Shown: piece after piece, positions 53,554 through 63,049 of the stretch | How positions within the stretch are numbered: position 1 is the stretch's first letter | How the letters are laid out: every line of letters begins with the position of its first letter | Source: Spirochaetota bacterium | Lineage (GTDB): Bacteria; Spirochaetota; UBA12135; COTS27 | Length of the DNA: 64,000 nt | NCBI GenBank assembly: GCA_013426755.1 | Contig: AP019861.1 | Coordinates: 124,001 to 188,000 of the forward strand | Reading direction: 5' to 3' | The notes under the pieces: model-generated | The model's input: only the letters and a program-made list of their open reading frames with translations | Told to the model about the DNA's origin: nothing | The model's database searches: none | Program-made: the position numbers and the translations under genes

Positions 53554-54807
53554 ATGGCGAAGTTAAAAAATTGTTTCCTCGGGGGGTTAACAGGTTCTAT
53601 CGGGCAGAATACCTGCTCTGTCCTCGCTTATTTGTATGAAAATCATAATAAAGCGGCGTCGTTAGAAAAAGTAAATCGTTATCGGTTGGTGGGCTTTTCT
53701 GTTAAAAGTCGTGTTGCCGATGTTATTGCGATCTTACAGAAGTTATTGGCTGGGGATGGTGAAAAAGAATCATTTTTAGCATTGAAGACGGTTGCTGTGA
53801 GTGATGCGGCTGCGCGGGAAAAACTTAAAGCGTTCTTTAAAACAGTTCAATGCCTTAAAAAAGTTGTCGTGTACGAACGTACCGAACTTGCATTGGCGGA
53901 CAGTGAGGCAGATGTTTTTATCAATGCACTCAGTGGAAGTTCTGGGCTAGAACCTACGATCTGTGCTTTAACTTGCAATATGCGAATTCTCTTAGCCAAT
54001 AAAGAAAGTCTTGTGATGGGGGGGAGTCTTATTAAAACACTTTTAGCTAAACGTGGAGAGACAATTGACGAAGTGATCCTTCCTATTGATAGCGAACATA
54101 AAGCTATTCAAACATTAAGTCATGGTTGGCGTCGTGATCAGGTAGCTAAGCTGATTCTTACGGCATCGGGTGGTCCGTTCTGGGAGAACGAACTAGCCGA
54201 TCCGACACCAGAACAAGCACTCGCCCATCCTAATTGGAACATGGGTGCTAAAATTTCAATCGACTCAGCGACTATGATGAACAAGGCCCTTGAGATTATT
54301 GAAGCGCATGTTCTTTTTTCACTACCCTACAAGCAAATTTCTGCTATCATTCATAAAGAACAGGTGGTGCACGCTTTTTTAGAACTCACGAATGGCGAAT
54401 GTTTGGCATTACTTGGGGCAAATGATATGCGTTACGCTATCCAAGGTAGCTTGACGTATCCAGAACTTATGAAGGGGACTTATAAACCTTTTAATCTAAC
54501 CGATCATGCCAATCTCACGTTTCAGGCTATTCCTAAGGGGCGGTATCCCCTTTTTGAGCTTGCATGTGTTTGTGGCGAGAAAGGAGGCGCATGGCCTATT
54601 CTTGTCAATGCGGCTAATGAAGCTTGTGTTGAGGCATTTCTTGCGCGGTCTATCACGTTTAATCAGATCTCTACTTATGTCGCTGCTACTCTAGAACGTT
54701 ACGAAAAGAAAAACGTTCTACACACAGAACTCACTTCACTAGCAGCTATTATGGAACTTCATAACGACGTGAAAAGAGCTCTACGCCGTCATATAGCTGC
54801 CTTATAA
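53554..54807 (+). CDS. dxr: 1-deoxy-D-xylulose 5-phosphate reductoisomerase
   Basis: Dxr makes methylerythritol 4-phosphate, the committed step of the non-mevalonate isoprenoid route, using NADPH and a divalent metal. The nucleotide-binding loop is GGLTGSIGQNT (10-20). LLANKESLVMGG, PIDSEHKAI (metal-binding Asp and Glu) and TASGGPFW follow, then NMGAKISIDSATMMNKALEIIEAHVLF. All are standard. The 417 residues are slightly above the usual 390-400. The isoprenoid product feeds undecaprenyl phosphate, the carrier used by MurJ and PBP1A. Tight spacing with recR suggests co-transcription. Confidence 0.95.
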   Translation: MAKLKNCFLGGLTGSIGQNTCSVLAYLYENHNKAASLEKVNRYRLVGFSVKSRVADVIAILQKLLAGDGEKESFLALKTVAVSDAAAREKLKAFFKTVQCLKKVVVYERTELALADSEADVFINALSGSSGLEPTICALTCNMRILLANKESLVMGGSLIKTLLAKRGETIDEVILPIDSEHKAIQTLSHGWRRDQVAKLILTASGGPFWENELADPTPEQALAHPNWNMGAKISIDSATMMNKALEIIEAHVLFSLPYKQISAIIHKEQVVHAFLELTNGECLALLGANDMRYAIQGSLTYPELMKGTYKPFNLTDHANLTFQAIPKGRYPLFELACVCGEKGGAWPILVNAANEACVEAFLARSITFNQISTYVAATLERYEKKNVLHTELTSLAAIMELHNDVKRALRRHIAAL

Positions 54808-54869
54808 AACTAAGCACAGGAAAGTTATTCTCCAGATGAAGACGTGCCTGAGGTGAAGGAAGCTTAATC

Positions 54870-57641
54870 GTGATAAAGTCTTTATCGAAGTGTCCGTTCT
54901 TTATTAAAGGACAACGATTAGGTTTGAAATTCTTAGCTGCGTCTGTGTATGTACTGAGATCAATACTTAAATCTATACGGCGTGCTGGTGAGCGGGGGCT
55001 GAATTTTTTTCACGACCACAGGCAATCGAAGTTTCACTTCATCGCCAAGCTTTTTAATAATAAGGCTGCACCTCACTCTCCAGTTAAGGAAGACCCTAGC
55101 TGGCTTGATAAAAAAATAGTTAAAAAGCCTGTTCTAGCTAGGATGACAGCAGCTAATCTTTCTTATATTAATACAACTGATACTTCTCCAAGCACACAAA
55201 AGCTCAGCGATGAAACATTAGCGGTACTCAAAAGATTTAAAATCTCGCATGCTGAGTGGATAGAGCATACTACACCGACTAACATGACGTATTGGCGTGA
55301 GCAGGGTTTTATTATTGAAGAGATTGTAATATGGCCGCGTTCACTTCGTGAGCTCTGGTGGGTGCTCGCTGCGAATGAAATTTTACTGGAAGCAGCGGAC
55401 ATAGAAAAAGTCCATCAATTATCAACATGCCAAACAGCATCGGGGACTTCTGTAAAACTAGTTAAAGGACAAATGTTCAATCGCAACCTCACGTGGATCA
55501 CATTTCCTATCCGCTACGAACAATACAGTTCGCTGGTCGTAGAACACAGTTGTCTTAAAGGACAATTTCAATACATCCAAATGGTCTTTGCAAGCGATCG
55601 TGATAGAACGGGGAGACTTTCTTTAAAAATACGCTTTACCGTCATGCTCCGTTCCCCTAAGTTAAAACTACTCGTCATGCCTATGGTCAGGCACTATGTT
55701 AATAAATTCAAATTTTTAATAACCGACCTAGCTGTGATCGAAGACCCTCTACTCACAATGTTAAAAGATAGTGTTGAAACCGACTTTGAAACTTCAAGAT
55801 ACTACCTCAGTCTTTATCACCACATAGAAACGGGCGCTGTAGCAAGTTCTAAGCGATTAAAAGATCGTATGGCCAGTCAATTTTTTACAACCCACCATGA
55901 ACGACGTTATTTCAAATGGTACGAAACAACCTGGAAAACACTCGCGCATTACCAGCATCACCAAAATTTGGAACAACCTCCATTCCCACAAGCACAAGCA
56001 GACCTCTTAGTAGAACCAGCGGATAAGAACGTGATAAAGTTATTACGACTGTTAGCTAGACTGCCGCGTCCACTTAAAAATTCACTCGCTCCGCTAAGTA
56101 TTGCCAAAGTACTTGATTTGCCAGCAGAACAGGTGCTCAAGCTCTTTGCTCAAGCTTGTGCATTAGGTTTTTTAGACCTTAGGTTAAGAAGCATCTGTCC
56201 GCTTTGCTTAGAATACTTTGAAATAGACAGGGCAGCGCTCACTCAACCAACGTCACCTGAAATAATAGCTAGCAGTCATTCGCTAGATTGTCCGTTCTGT
56301 ACACACGTTTTTAAGACTACGCTAGCTGAGCTGGAGAGTTCGTTTATGGTCAATGAAGAACATTTTTATCATAACACAAATAGGAGTCGTGATAAAGAGC
56401 CTAGCCGTAGTTTGTTATCGCATTCACCTGTTATGGATAACCTGTTACTAGAAGAACAGATCGCAGCGGACACGAAATGGTCACGGCAATTTCTACTCGA
56501 TGCTGGAACGTATCGTTTGATCTGTGGTGGGAGCAATGAACCGATTGTATTTACAATGCGTGAGCCTACTCTCAAAGAAGAGCTTTTAACGGAGGCTATT
56601 ATCGGGGAGCCAAATTTTAAAGAAAGTCTTACAACAAAAGCATCCCCAATGCCTCACCTTCCGCTTGTTTGTACAGGCGGAGGAAAACTTGTTCGCATTG
56701 ACTTTGCTACGGAGCGTACAGGAAATCTAGAAGGGTTAGTATTCTCAGGAATAAAACTTCGCATTAATATCGATACCAGTGTGCATCTAGATAGCGGTGA
56801 TATTGTTATCAGGCTTATTAAAATGCCTTCAATCTTATGCGAACAGGTGCAGGATTTTGTTATTAAAGAGCAGTATGATATTTTGTCATTGGAGCGAATG
56901 TTTCCGTATTTTATTAAATACGCGCCAACGACTTTGTATGAATTGTCACCTGCTAGTAAAGACAATTTTCATTTTCAATTTAAAAAACTTCCCTTTCTTC
57001 TTTACCAGGCACATTTACCGTCTCGTACGTCTGCAAGCATAGTCACGAATGGTACGGACGGTGAGTCTGCTACGGAGCACGAAAAAAAATGGCTTAATGA
57101 CCTCATCAAAGCGCAAGGAGTGACGGCTTTCTCTGGTTTTTGGGGTGAATGGTTATATCTAGTTCCCAATAAAGACGTTTTACTTAGGCATGCGTTGGCA
57201 GGATTTGAACATTTTTTTTATGCGAATATTCCTGTTAAACTGATCTTGGGCATTGGAGGGGGGACTTTATTTGAAGAATTTGACCCTGAGCTGGCTTCGC
57301 AGTGGTTGGTGACCGCTAGTTCTAGCAAAGAAGTTACTAGCTGGCTTCCTCCTAAGAAGCGGCAGATCACGGGTGCTATCTGGGATCAATTTAAGATTTT
57401 ACTTAGCGTCCACCATAAACCTGGACTTATGGTGAGTGCGGAGTTCTTTAAAATGCCGCTTATGGAAAAATGGCTGCGTGAGCATAAAGTCGACATTAAT
57501 CGCATGGCTCGTTCAAAGAGTGTCCGTGCGGTTAAAAAACTGTGGGAAGGTGAAGAGCGTAAGCTAGCAGCAGCTACCGTGCTTGGTGATTATTATCTGA
57601 TCACACCGTTACCTGCAGTAGTAGAGAAGGAGGCTATTTAG
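54870..57641 (+). CDS. DUF5939-type regulatory protein without a recognisable cyclase domain
   Basis: This is a large cytoplasmic protein. Residues ~75-300 look like the START-like DUF5939 region placed before adenylate/guanylate cyclase domains in several phyla (WPRSLRELWWVLAANE, LKIRFTVMLRSPKLKLLVMPMV). Residues ~385-490 match the following winged-helix and zinc-ribbon block (LSIAKVLDLPAEQVLKLFAQACALGFLDLRLRSICPLC...DCPFC). A beta domain follows. The C-terminal ~200 residues sit where a cyclase would be but lack its metal-binding Asp residues and the VNxAARL-like motif. A GTG start has a good ribosome site (GAAGGA). The call is an inference from block order, not from a database match. Confidence 0.5.
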   Translation: MIKSLSKCPFFIKGQRLGLKFLAASVYVLRSILKSIRRAGERGLNFFHDHRQSKFHFIAKLFNNKAAPHSPVKEDPSWLDKKIVKKPVLARMTAANLSYINTTDTSPSTQKLSDETLAVLKRFKISHAEWIEHTTPTNMTYWREQGFIIEEIVIWPRSLRELWWVLAANEILLEAADIEKVHQLSTCQTASGTSVKLVKGQMFNRNLTWITFPIRYEQYSSLVVEHSCLKGQFQYIQMVFASDRDRTGRLSLKIRFTVMLRSPKLKLLVMPMVRHYVNKFKFLITDLAVIEDPLLTMLKDSVETDFETSRYYLSLYHHIETGAVASSKRLKDRMASQFFTTHHERRYFKWYETTWKTLAHYQHHQNLEQPPFPQAQADLLVEPADKNVIKLLRLLARLPRPLKNSLAPLSIAKVLDLPAEQVLKLFAQACALGFLDLRLRSICPLCLEYFEIDRAALTQPTSPEIIASSHSLDCPFCTHVFKTTLAELESSFMVNEEHFYHNTNRSRDKEPSRSLLSHSPVMDNLLLEEQIAADTKWSRQFLLDAGTYRLICGGSNEPIVFTMREPTLKEELLTEAIIGEPNFKESLTTKASPMPHLPLVCTGGGKLVRIDFATERTGNLEGLVFSGIKLRINIDTSVHLDSGDIVIRLIKMPSILCEQVQDFVIKEQYDILSLERMFPYFIKYAPTTLYELSPASKDNFHFQFKKLPFLLYQAHLPSRTSASIVTNGTDGESATEHEKKWLNDLIKAQGVTAFSGFWGEWLYLVPNKDVLLRHALAGFEHFFYANIPVKLILGIGGGTLFEEFDPELASQWLVTASSSKEVTSWLPPKKRQITGAIWDQFKILLSVHHKPGLMVSAEFFKMPLMEKWLREHKVDINRMARSKSVRAVKKLWEGEERKLAAATVLGDYYLITPLPAVVEKEAI

Positions 57642-57676
57642 GGCGAACGAGTGAGAGAGTGAGAATTAGTTTAAAT

Positions 57677-59083
57677 TTATTTAGGGGTGCTGTGAGATAA
57701 TTGTGTTACGCTAGTTATTTTCTTTTGGATACGAGCGCGGTGAATTTGACTGCCCATAGTGATGTAGAGCGCCTCAGCGGCTTTATAATCGGCTAGGGCA
57801 TTTGCATAATCTTTAAATAAAATATAGATCTGCGCTCGGTCTGAGAAATGTTGTGGGTTCTTAGGGTCATTAAATAGTTCATCACTTAAAATACGGAGAC
57901 TTGTTTGATAATGATTTTGTGCGCCTGCTCTATTGTTAAGGAGTTTTTCTACAGTAGCTAAATGATAGTAGGCTTTGCTTGACAATGGATCAATGGCTAA
58001 GGCTTTAAGGAGCGCTTTTTTGGCAGCGGCTAGGTCGTTTAGTTTTTGAAGAGAGACTGCTTGGGTGATATAGGCTTCTGTGTAGGTGGGTGTGATAGTG
58101 AGTGCTTTTTCTATATCCGCTAGCGCTGCTGGATGATTGTCTAGCTCAGCGTGAGAGATCGCTCTACTTAAAAATCCTTGTGCTAAAAACTTGTTAAGCG
58201 TTACTGCCCGGGTAAAGTCGCCAATAGCCGTAAGATGGTCACCTACTGTAGCCTTACTGACACCGCGATTGTAATAGGCGATTTCATTAGCAGGTTCGTG
58301 AAATAGAACGTCGGTGAAGTCTGCTATCGCTTTTTTTCCTTCTGCGATCTTAAGATAGGCACTTCCTCTGTAATAATATGCTTTAGGATTATGGGTGTCT
58401 AATGTGATCCAAGTGCTATAATCTAGCGTTGCTTTATAGAAGTGCTGCATTTGCATGTATAAGGACCCTCTGTAGGAGTACAGTTTTGAATTTCTTGGAT
58501 CGAGGTCAATGGCTTTGGTGAAGTCTTTTTCTGCTAGGGTTAGAGCGTCTAGCTTAAAATAGCTTAGGGCGCGTTTTTCATACGCAGCGGTGAGATTTGA
58601 TTGCAAGTTTAGTGCTGCGCTTAGCAATTTAATCGCCTCAGCGTACATTTTTGTGTTATAAGCTTCTGTACCTTGTTTGAGATAAAACCGTGCTTCTGCG
58701 CTGGTTTTATTATAATCTTTTTCACCTACTCGCACATTTAGGACAGTAGGTTTCTTAACTACGGAGGCGATCACCTTAGCCGTTGCGAAGAGATGTGTAT
58801 TTAGAGAATGTACTTGGGGCGCCTGTGCATTGAGGGAGAAGAGATTTAGTCCAATTATTACGCTACTCGCTGCTAATTTCCAGGTGAAAAGTCGTTTTAG
58901 AGTAGACTTGTAATGATTTGAGCGCAGTACGTTGTGTGGGGCTGCGCCCGGGATAGCTGGCTTGATTTTTACTAGTTGGAACATCGACGTTAAGGTCTGG
59001 CTTAATAATGACTGCTGTAGGGGTGTTTTGCTGCATATATTATACCTATAAATCTTTGTTTGTAAGTAAAAAATAGGGGTCAA
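57677..59083 (-). CDS. exported TPR-repeat protein
   Basis: The mature part consists almost entirely of tetratricopeptide repeats from about residue 130 to 450, roughly eight to nine 34-residue units (for example AYYYRGSAYLKIAEGKKAIADFTDVLFHEPAN). The hydrophobic segment LAASSVIIGLNLFSLNAQA at about 70-88 looks like a signal peptide ending in AQA. The first Met would put a very long stretch before it, so a later start, for example the Met at 58984, is likely. TPR proteins of this kind are protein-binding scaffolds, and the partner is unknown. It is the last gene of the leftward cys cluster but is separated by about 100 bp, so membership in that unit is uncertain. Confidence 0.7.
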   Translation of the reverse strand: MTPIFYLQTKIYRYNICSKTPLQQSLLSQTLTSMFQLVKIKPAIPGAAPHNVLRSNHYKSTLKRLFTWKLAASSVIIGLNLFSLNAQAPQVHSLNTHLFATAKVIASVVKKPTVLNVRVGEKDYNKTSAEARFYLKQGTEAYNTKMYAEAIKLLSAALNLQSNLTAAYEKRALSYFKLDALTLAEKDFTKAIDLDPRNSKLYSYRGSLYMQMQHFYKATLDYSTWITLDTHNPKAYYYRGSAYLKIAEGKKAIADFTDVLFHEPANEIAYYNRGVSKATVGDHLTAIGDFTRAVTLNKFLAQGFLSRAISHAELDNHPAALADIEKALTITPTYTEAYITQAVSLQKLNDLAAAKKALLKALAIDPLSSKAYYHLATVEKLLNNRAGAQNHYQTSLRILSDELFNDPKNPQHFSDRAQIYILFKDYANALADYKAAEALYITMGSQIHRARIQKKITSVTQLSHSTPK

Positions 59084-59181
59084 TTGATTTTTGCAGTTTT
59101 ACTAGCTGGGATTGATTGAAATTATATTCTAGTATTTAAGTACGGTATAGCAGATTAAGAGGCTTAAATCAATACGCGGTG

Positions 59182-60495
59182 TTATTGGCACATTCCAGCG
59201 GCAATGGTTGCAAAAGTATTGGGATCGATTAAAATAAAATTACCATTATGGCGATTTTCTCGGTATGCATCGATAAAGAGCGGTTTTGAAACTTGAATCT
59301 TAACAGTAGCAATGTCATTTGGAAGTAGCGTCTTAGAAGGAGGTTCTGCTGCGAATGTATGAATATTGAGTTTAGAAATGACTTGTTCGATCTTTGCTTT
59401 TACGACTTTACAGCCGTGTTTGAGGAGATAAGGTGTTTGGGGGTGAAGTGGTTCTGTATGGAGTGAGCATAGGTATGCTGTGAGCGTACTAGTAACGGTG
59501 GGTGGGTGGTCATGTTCGGGAATGAGGAGCGTTCCTCGTTCAGCTGCGATGTTATCACTTAATTCTACAGCGATCGACATAGGATAAATGGCTGCGGGGA
59601 CTTCCTTTTCGGCAACAAAGATCTTAGTAATGGTTGTTGTCATGCGACTGGGATAGACGGTTACCTTTTGCTTCGGTTTAAAGACGCCACTTGCGACCTG
59701 GCCTGCGTAACGTCTGATGGGGGTATTTTTAGGTGAAGTGGGCTTATCTTTCAGAAGTGCCATATGGGGCGCAAGCGTATTTTTAGAGGTAGTCTTAGGA
59801 TTAAAATGAATAACGTGCTGGATAGGAAATCGTCCGTGTGGGCTGGTGTCGTTTATAATTTTAATTTTGGTTAATTGGTCACGTAAAGGAGGTGATTTGT
59901 ACCACAGCATACGAGTGCTTTGAGTGACGACGTTATCGCCATTGATAGCTGAAATGGGAATGTAATCAATTGTTGTAAAAGAGAGATTCTTTAAAAATGC
60001 TTGCAGCTGGGTTTGAATATCATAAAACACACTTTCTTTATAAGCGACTAGGTCCATTTTATTGACACAGACGATGATATGCGGGACGTTTAAGATAGAA
60101 CTGATGATAGCGTGGCGTTTGCTTTGCTCGGTTAAAGGTTGTGTGGCATCAATAATGAGGAGCATCAGGTCTGCAGTTGAGGTTGCTGTGATCATGTTTT
60201 TTGTGTATTCAATATGCCCTGGTGTGTCTGCGAGAATAAATCTACGCTCTTTATGGTAAAAATACCTGTAAGCGACATCGATGGTAATACCTTGTTCGCG
60301 TTCGGCTTTCAGTCCGTCGGTGATATAGGCTAGGTTTTGTGCTGTGAAAGAGTTTTCTTTTATGAGAATATCTTTCTGGTCTAGGTAGAGCGCTTTACTG
60401 TCATAGAGAAGTCTTCCTATGAGAGTAGATTTACCATTGTCAACGCTGCCTGCTGTTACAAGCCGAAGTAGATTGATTTTGCTAAATGGATTCAT
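59182..60495 (-). CDS. cysN: sulfate adenylyltransferase subunit 1 (CysN, GTPase)
   Basis: CysN is the GTPase subunit that drives adenylylsulfate formation by CysD. I placed the start at the internal ATG (60495) because the conserved N-terminus LLRLVTAGSVDNGKSTLIGRLLYDS begins right after it; an earlier in-frame Met would overlap cysD. G1 is GSVDNGKST (16-24). The family-specific DGLKAEREQGITIDVAYRYF precedes DTPGHIEYTKNM, and NKMD gives base specificity. The 437 residues end after the translation-factor-like barrels, with no CysC kinase fused on. A cysC gene is not present in the cluster, which fits direct use of adenylylsulfate. Confidence 0.93.
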   Translation of the reverse strand: MNPFSKINLLRLVTAGSVDNGKSTLIGRLLYDSKALYLDQKDILIKENSFTAQNLAYITDGLKAEREQGITIDVAYRYFYHKERRFILADTPGHIEYTKNMITATSTADLMLLIIDATQPLTEQSKRHAIISSILNVPHIIVCVNKMDLVAYKESVFYDIQTQLQAFLKNLSFTTIDYIPISAINGDNVVTQSTRMLWYKSPPLRDQLTKIKIINDTSPHGRFPIQHVIHFNPKTTSKNTLAPHMALLKDKPTSPKNTPIRRYAGQVASGVFKPKQKVTVYPSRMTTTITKIFVAEKEVPAAIYPMSIAVELSDNIAAERGTLLIPEHDHPPTVTSTLTAYLCSLHTEPLHPQTPYLLKHGCKVVKAKIEQVISKLNIHTFAAEPPSKTLLPNDIATVKIQVSKPLFIDAYRENRHNGNFILIDPNTFATIAAGMCQ

Positions 60496-60568
60496 AACAT
60501 TATTTAGGAATGTATTAACAATAGCTGGGGTGTTATTTTTTATGAAGGAGTGGTTTTGTAAAAATGTG

Positions 60569-61468
60569 TTAAAAGTAACCTTGTTTTTTGCGTTCTTCCA
60601 TAGCGCTGGTGGAGCGTTTGTCATCGAGGCGTGATCCGCGTTCTGTGTATTGGGTTGTGCGTAATTCTTGAGTAATGGCTTTAACTGTTTTTGCTTGTGA
60701 AGGGATAGCTGCTGTACATGTCATATCTCCAATGGTACGAAATCGTATTTGCTTGGTTTCTGATGTGAATTGATACGTAGGATCGATGAATGGCGATACT
60801 GGGATGTAGCTATGATTTACTTTGATGACTTCACGGTGATGAGCGAAGTAAAGATCGGGAATGGCGATATTGTTTTTAAGAATATATTCCCAGACGTCGA
60901 GTTCTGTCCAGTTGCTGATGGGGAAGATGCGAATATTTTCTTGGGGTTGGATGTGGGTATTGTAGAGGTTCCATAATTCTGGGCGTTGTGTTTTGGGGTC
61001 CCATTCGCCGAAGGCATTGCGTAGTGAGAAGAAGCGTTCTTTTGCCCGCGCTTTTTCTTCGTCGCGTCTTCCTCCACCGATACATGCTTGGAGGTTATGC
61101 TTAGATATAGTTTCTAGCAGAGTGATAGATTGGATGGCGTTTCGTGAAGGAAAAGGACCTGCCTCTTCTTGTGCTTTGCCTGAGCGAATCGTTTCTGCTA
61201 CTGAACCGATGATCAGTTTTAATTTATTTTCTTTGACAAAATTGTCGCGAAAATGAATCGTTTCTGGAAAGTTGTGTCCTGTATCAATGTGTAAGAGAGC
61301 AAATGGAATGGGCTGTGGATAAAAAGCTTTAGCAGCGAGATGTGCGAGGGTAATAGAATCTTTGCCACCTGAGAATAAGATAGCTATTCGTTCGAAACTG
61401 GCTCTGCTTTCGCGTAAAATATAAATGGCTTCTGCTTCGAGAATGTCTAAATGACTTAGGGCTTTCAT
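60569..61468 (-). CDS. cysD: sulfate adenylyltransferase subunit 2 (CysD)
   Basis: CysD is the catalytic subunit joining ATP and sulfate to adenylylsulfate. The PP-loop SGGKDS is at 33-38 and the family block HIDTGHNFPETIHFRD follows. GGGRRDEEKARAKERFFS is the conserved nucleotide and sulfate site, and GSRLDDKRSTSAMEERKKQGYF is the classic C-terminus. The length of 299 residues is standard. It lies upstream of cysN on the same strand, with a 73-bp gap instead of the overlap often seen. The pair forms ATP sulfurylase of the bacterial heterodimer type. Confidence 0.97.
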   Translation of the reverse strand: MKALSHLDILEAEAIYILRESRASFERIAILFSGGKDSITLAHLAAKAFYPQPIPFALLHIDTGHNFPETIHFRDNFVKENKLKLIIGSVAETIRSGKAQEEAGPFPSRNAIQSITLLETISKHNLQACIGGGRRDEEKARAKERFFSLRNAFGEWDPKTQRPELWNLYNTHIQPQENIRIFPISNWTELDVWEYILKNNIAIPDLYFAHHREVIKVNHSYIPVSPFIDPTYQFTSETKQIRFRTIGDMTCTAAIPSQAKTVKAITQELRTTQYTERGSRLDDKRSTSAMEERKKQGYF

Positions 61469-61657
61469 AGAAAATAAATAATTGAGAAAAAATTATTGAA
61501 AGAAGAACAATTATTAAATAAGATAGAAAGTAATAAGGTATAAAAAATTATTTGTTTTACTAATCATTAGTGGTATTACAGTTATGTGGCAGCAGTTGTT
61601 TTTTTTGTGAATAAAGATTGTGAGTGGAGGTTTTTTAAGTAGCGGTGGGAATAAAAG

Positions 61658-62509
61658 TTAGGTGGTGGAAGAAATAGAGGGTTGAGTGGGTGAGGAAGAG
61701 GTATGGAGTCCACATTCTCGTGTAGTAGAGAGTTCCCACCACCAGCGTCCTGCTCTAGCGGGTTCGTTGGGTTTAACTGCGCGCGTACAAGGAGCGCAGC
61801 CAATACTTGGGAAGCCATTGTCGTGGAGGGGATTGTATAAGATTTTATAGGTTTTTACGACAGTGCGCGTCTCTTCATAGGACCAATGGATAAGGGGATT
61901 AAATTTTATAATACGATATTCATGAGCGATTTCTAGGGAGGGTGCGGTGGAGCGTTCGGGGGATTGTTCGTTGCGAATACCTGTGATCCAGAGCTCAGCT
62001 TGTGAAAGGGCTCTTTTAAGGGGGTGTATTTTGCGAATAGCACAGCATTTTTTTCTTAACGAGATAGCTTCTTTAAAGCCATTGATACCATGGGTGGTTA
62101 CGTATGTCTCTATTTCTTCTGTGTTGGGATAATAGACACGAATAGGCTTATATTTATGGCTTGTTTCGTGTAAGAGTTCATAAGTTTCTTTGAAGAGCCG
62201 ACCTGTATCTAGGGTGAAAATATCTATTGGGAGGTTATTTTTAGCGATGATATAGGTGAGGACTTGGTCTTCTAGTCCGAGGCTTGTAGAGAAAGCAACC
62301 TTTTTAAAGTGGGTGCAGGCTTTATTAAGGTCTGTTTCGAGCTCAGTGACTTTGCGGCGGAGTGTGGAGTCTTTTATTTTTGTCGTGGCAGATAGCCTTT
62401 GGGGAGCAGGTCGTGGGGAAGAAATTACTTGAGTTGAGGTGGTTTGCAATTCCTTAGAAAATTCAATTAAAGAATTTTTAAGCGTTGTTATATGATGAGA
62501 TGATGACAT
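61658..62509 (-). CDS. cysH: adenylylsulfate reductase, thioredoxin-dependent, iron-sulfur type (CysH family)
   Basis: This enzyme reduces activated sulfate to sulfite. Two cysteine pairs, C155-C156 (KKCCAIRK) and C238-C241 (CAPCTR), mark the [4Fe-4S] form that uses adenylylsulfate directly. The catalytic cysteine is C266 in ECGLH. The PP-loop-like SLGLEDQVL and the LDTGRLFKETY, ITGIRNEQSPER and RAGRWWWE blocks are all present. The 283 residues include a ~50-residue Ser/Thr-rich N-terminal extension. The enzyme feeds on the product of the adjacent cysD/cysN. No sulfite reductase is in the window. It is separated from cysD by 189 bp. Confidence 0.92.
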   Translation of the reverse strand: MSSSHHITTLKNSLIEFSKELQTTSTQVISSPRPAPQRLSATTKIKDSTLRRKVTELETDLNKACTHFKKVAFSTSLGLEDQVLTYIIAKNNLPIDIFTLDTGRLFKETYELLHETSHKYKPIRVYYPNTEEIETYVTTHGINGFKEAISLRKKCCAIRKIHPLKRALSQAELWITGIRNEQSPERSTAPSLEIAHEYRIIKFNPLIHWSYEETRTVVKTYKILYNPLHDNGFPSIGCAPCTRAVKPNEPARAGRWWWELSTTRECGLHTSSSPTQPSISSTT

Positions 62510-62722
62510 TAGATAATAATACTGGATAATAATACTAGATGGCGATGTTAGATGATAATATATTAGATGGTGATATATTAGAAGAGGGTATTAGGGGGTT
62601 ATTGGATAATCAACTGTGATGTGGTGAATGATTAAATGCATCAAATAAATTTTGCGGTTATGGGGATAAATAAATTTGTGATTATCTGGTTATGAGAAGG
62701 AATTGAAACTAAAGGCTTGGGT

Positions 62723-63049
62723 TTATGATTTTAGGAAGGTTTTTCCGTAAGGAATTTTTAACCACGTGCGCTCATGAAGGGTATAAAAGACAATTTTAGC
62801 AGTTGTTTCTATGATAGTCACTTTAATACTGATATTTAGCGCGGATGTTGTTAAAAATGGATTGGCTGTACTTACAATACTAAAAGTGATGATAAACGTT
62901 AAAAGTGAAGCAATGATGCGCCATGAAATGGCTTTGAGAATACTTCTTTTTAGGTGTTCATGACTTTGAGCAGGATTATTTTCTAAGGTCATAGTATCTG
63001 CTGGAGTCCTGGTGGTATTAGTGGTGTGTGGCGGACGAGATTTGTTCAT
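62723..63049 (-). CDS. DUF2061 membrane protein of the sulfate cluster
   Basis: This small protein of 108 residues has two hydrophobic segments (AISWRIIASLLTFIITFSIV and the later VTIIETTAKIVFYTLHERTW). The pattern KAISWRIIASLLTF...ETTAKIVFYTLHERTW is typical of DUF2061. Members are often encoded beside cysD/cysN/cysH, as here, which suggests a role in sulfate or sulfite handling at the membrane. The biochemical role is unknown. About 45 hydrophilic residues precede the domain, and a downstream Met would shorten them. It is the first gene of the leftward cluster. Confidence 0.83.
   Translation of the reverse strand: MNKSRPPHTTNTTRTPADTMTLENNPAQSHEHLKRSILKAISWRIIASLLTFIITFSIVSTANPFLTTSALNISIKVTIIETTAKIVFYTLHERTWLKIPYGKTFLKS

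Noticed and set aside
60496..60624. Upstream 43-codon extension of cysN
   Set aside because: The extension overlaps the end of cysD and has no similarity to the CysN family, whereas the internal ATG precedes the conserved N-terminus directly.
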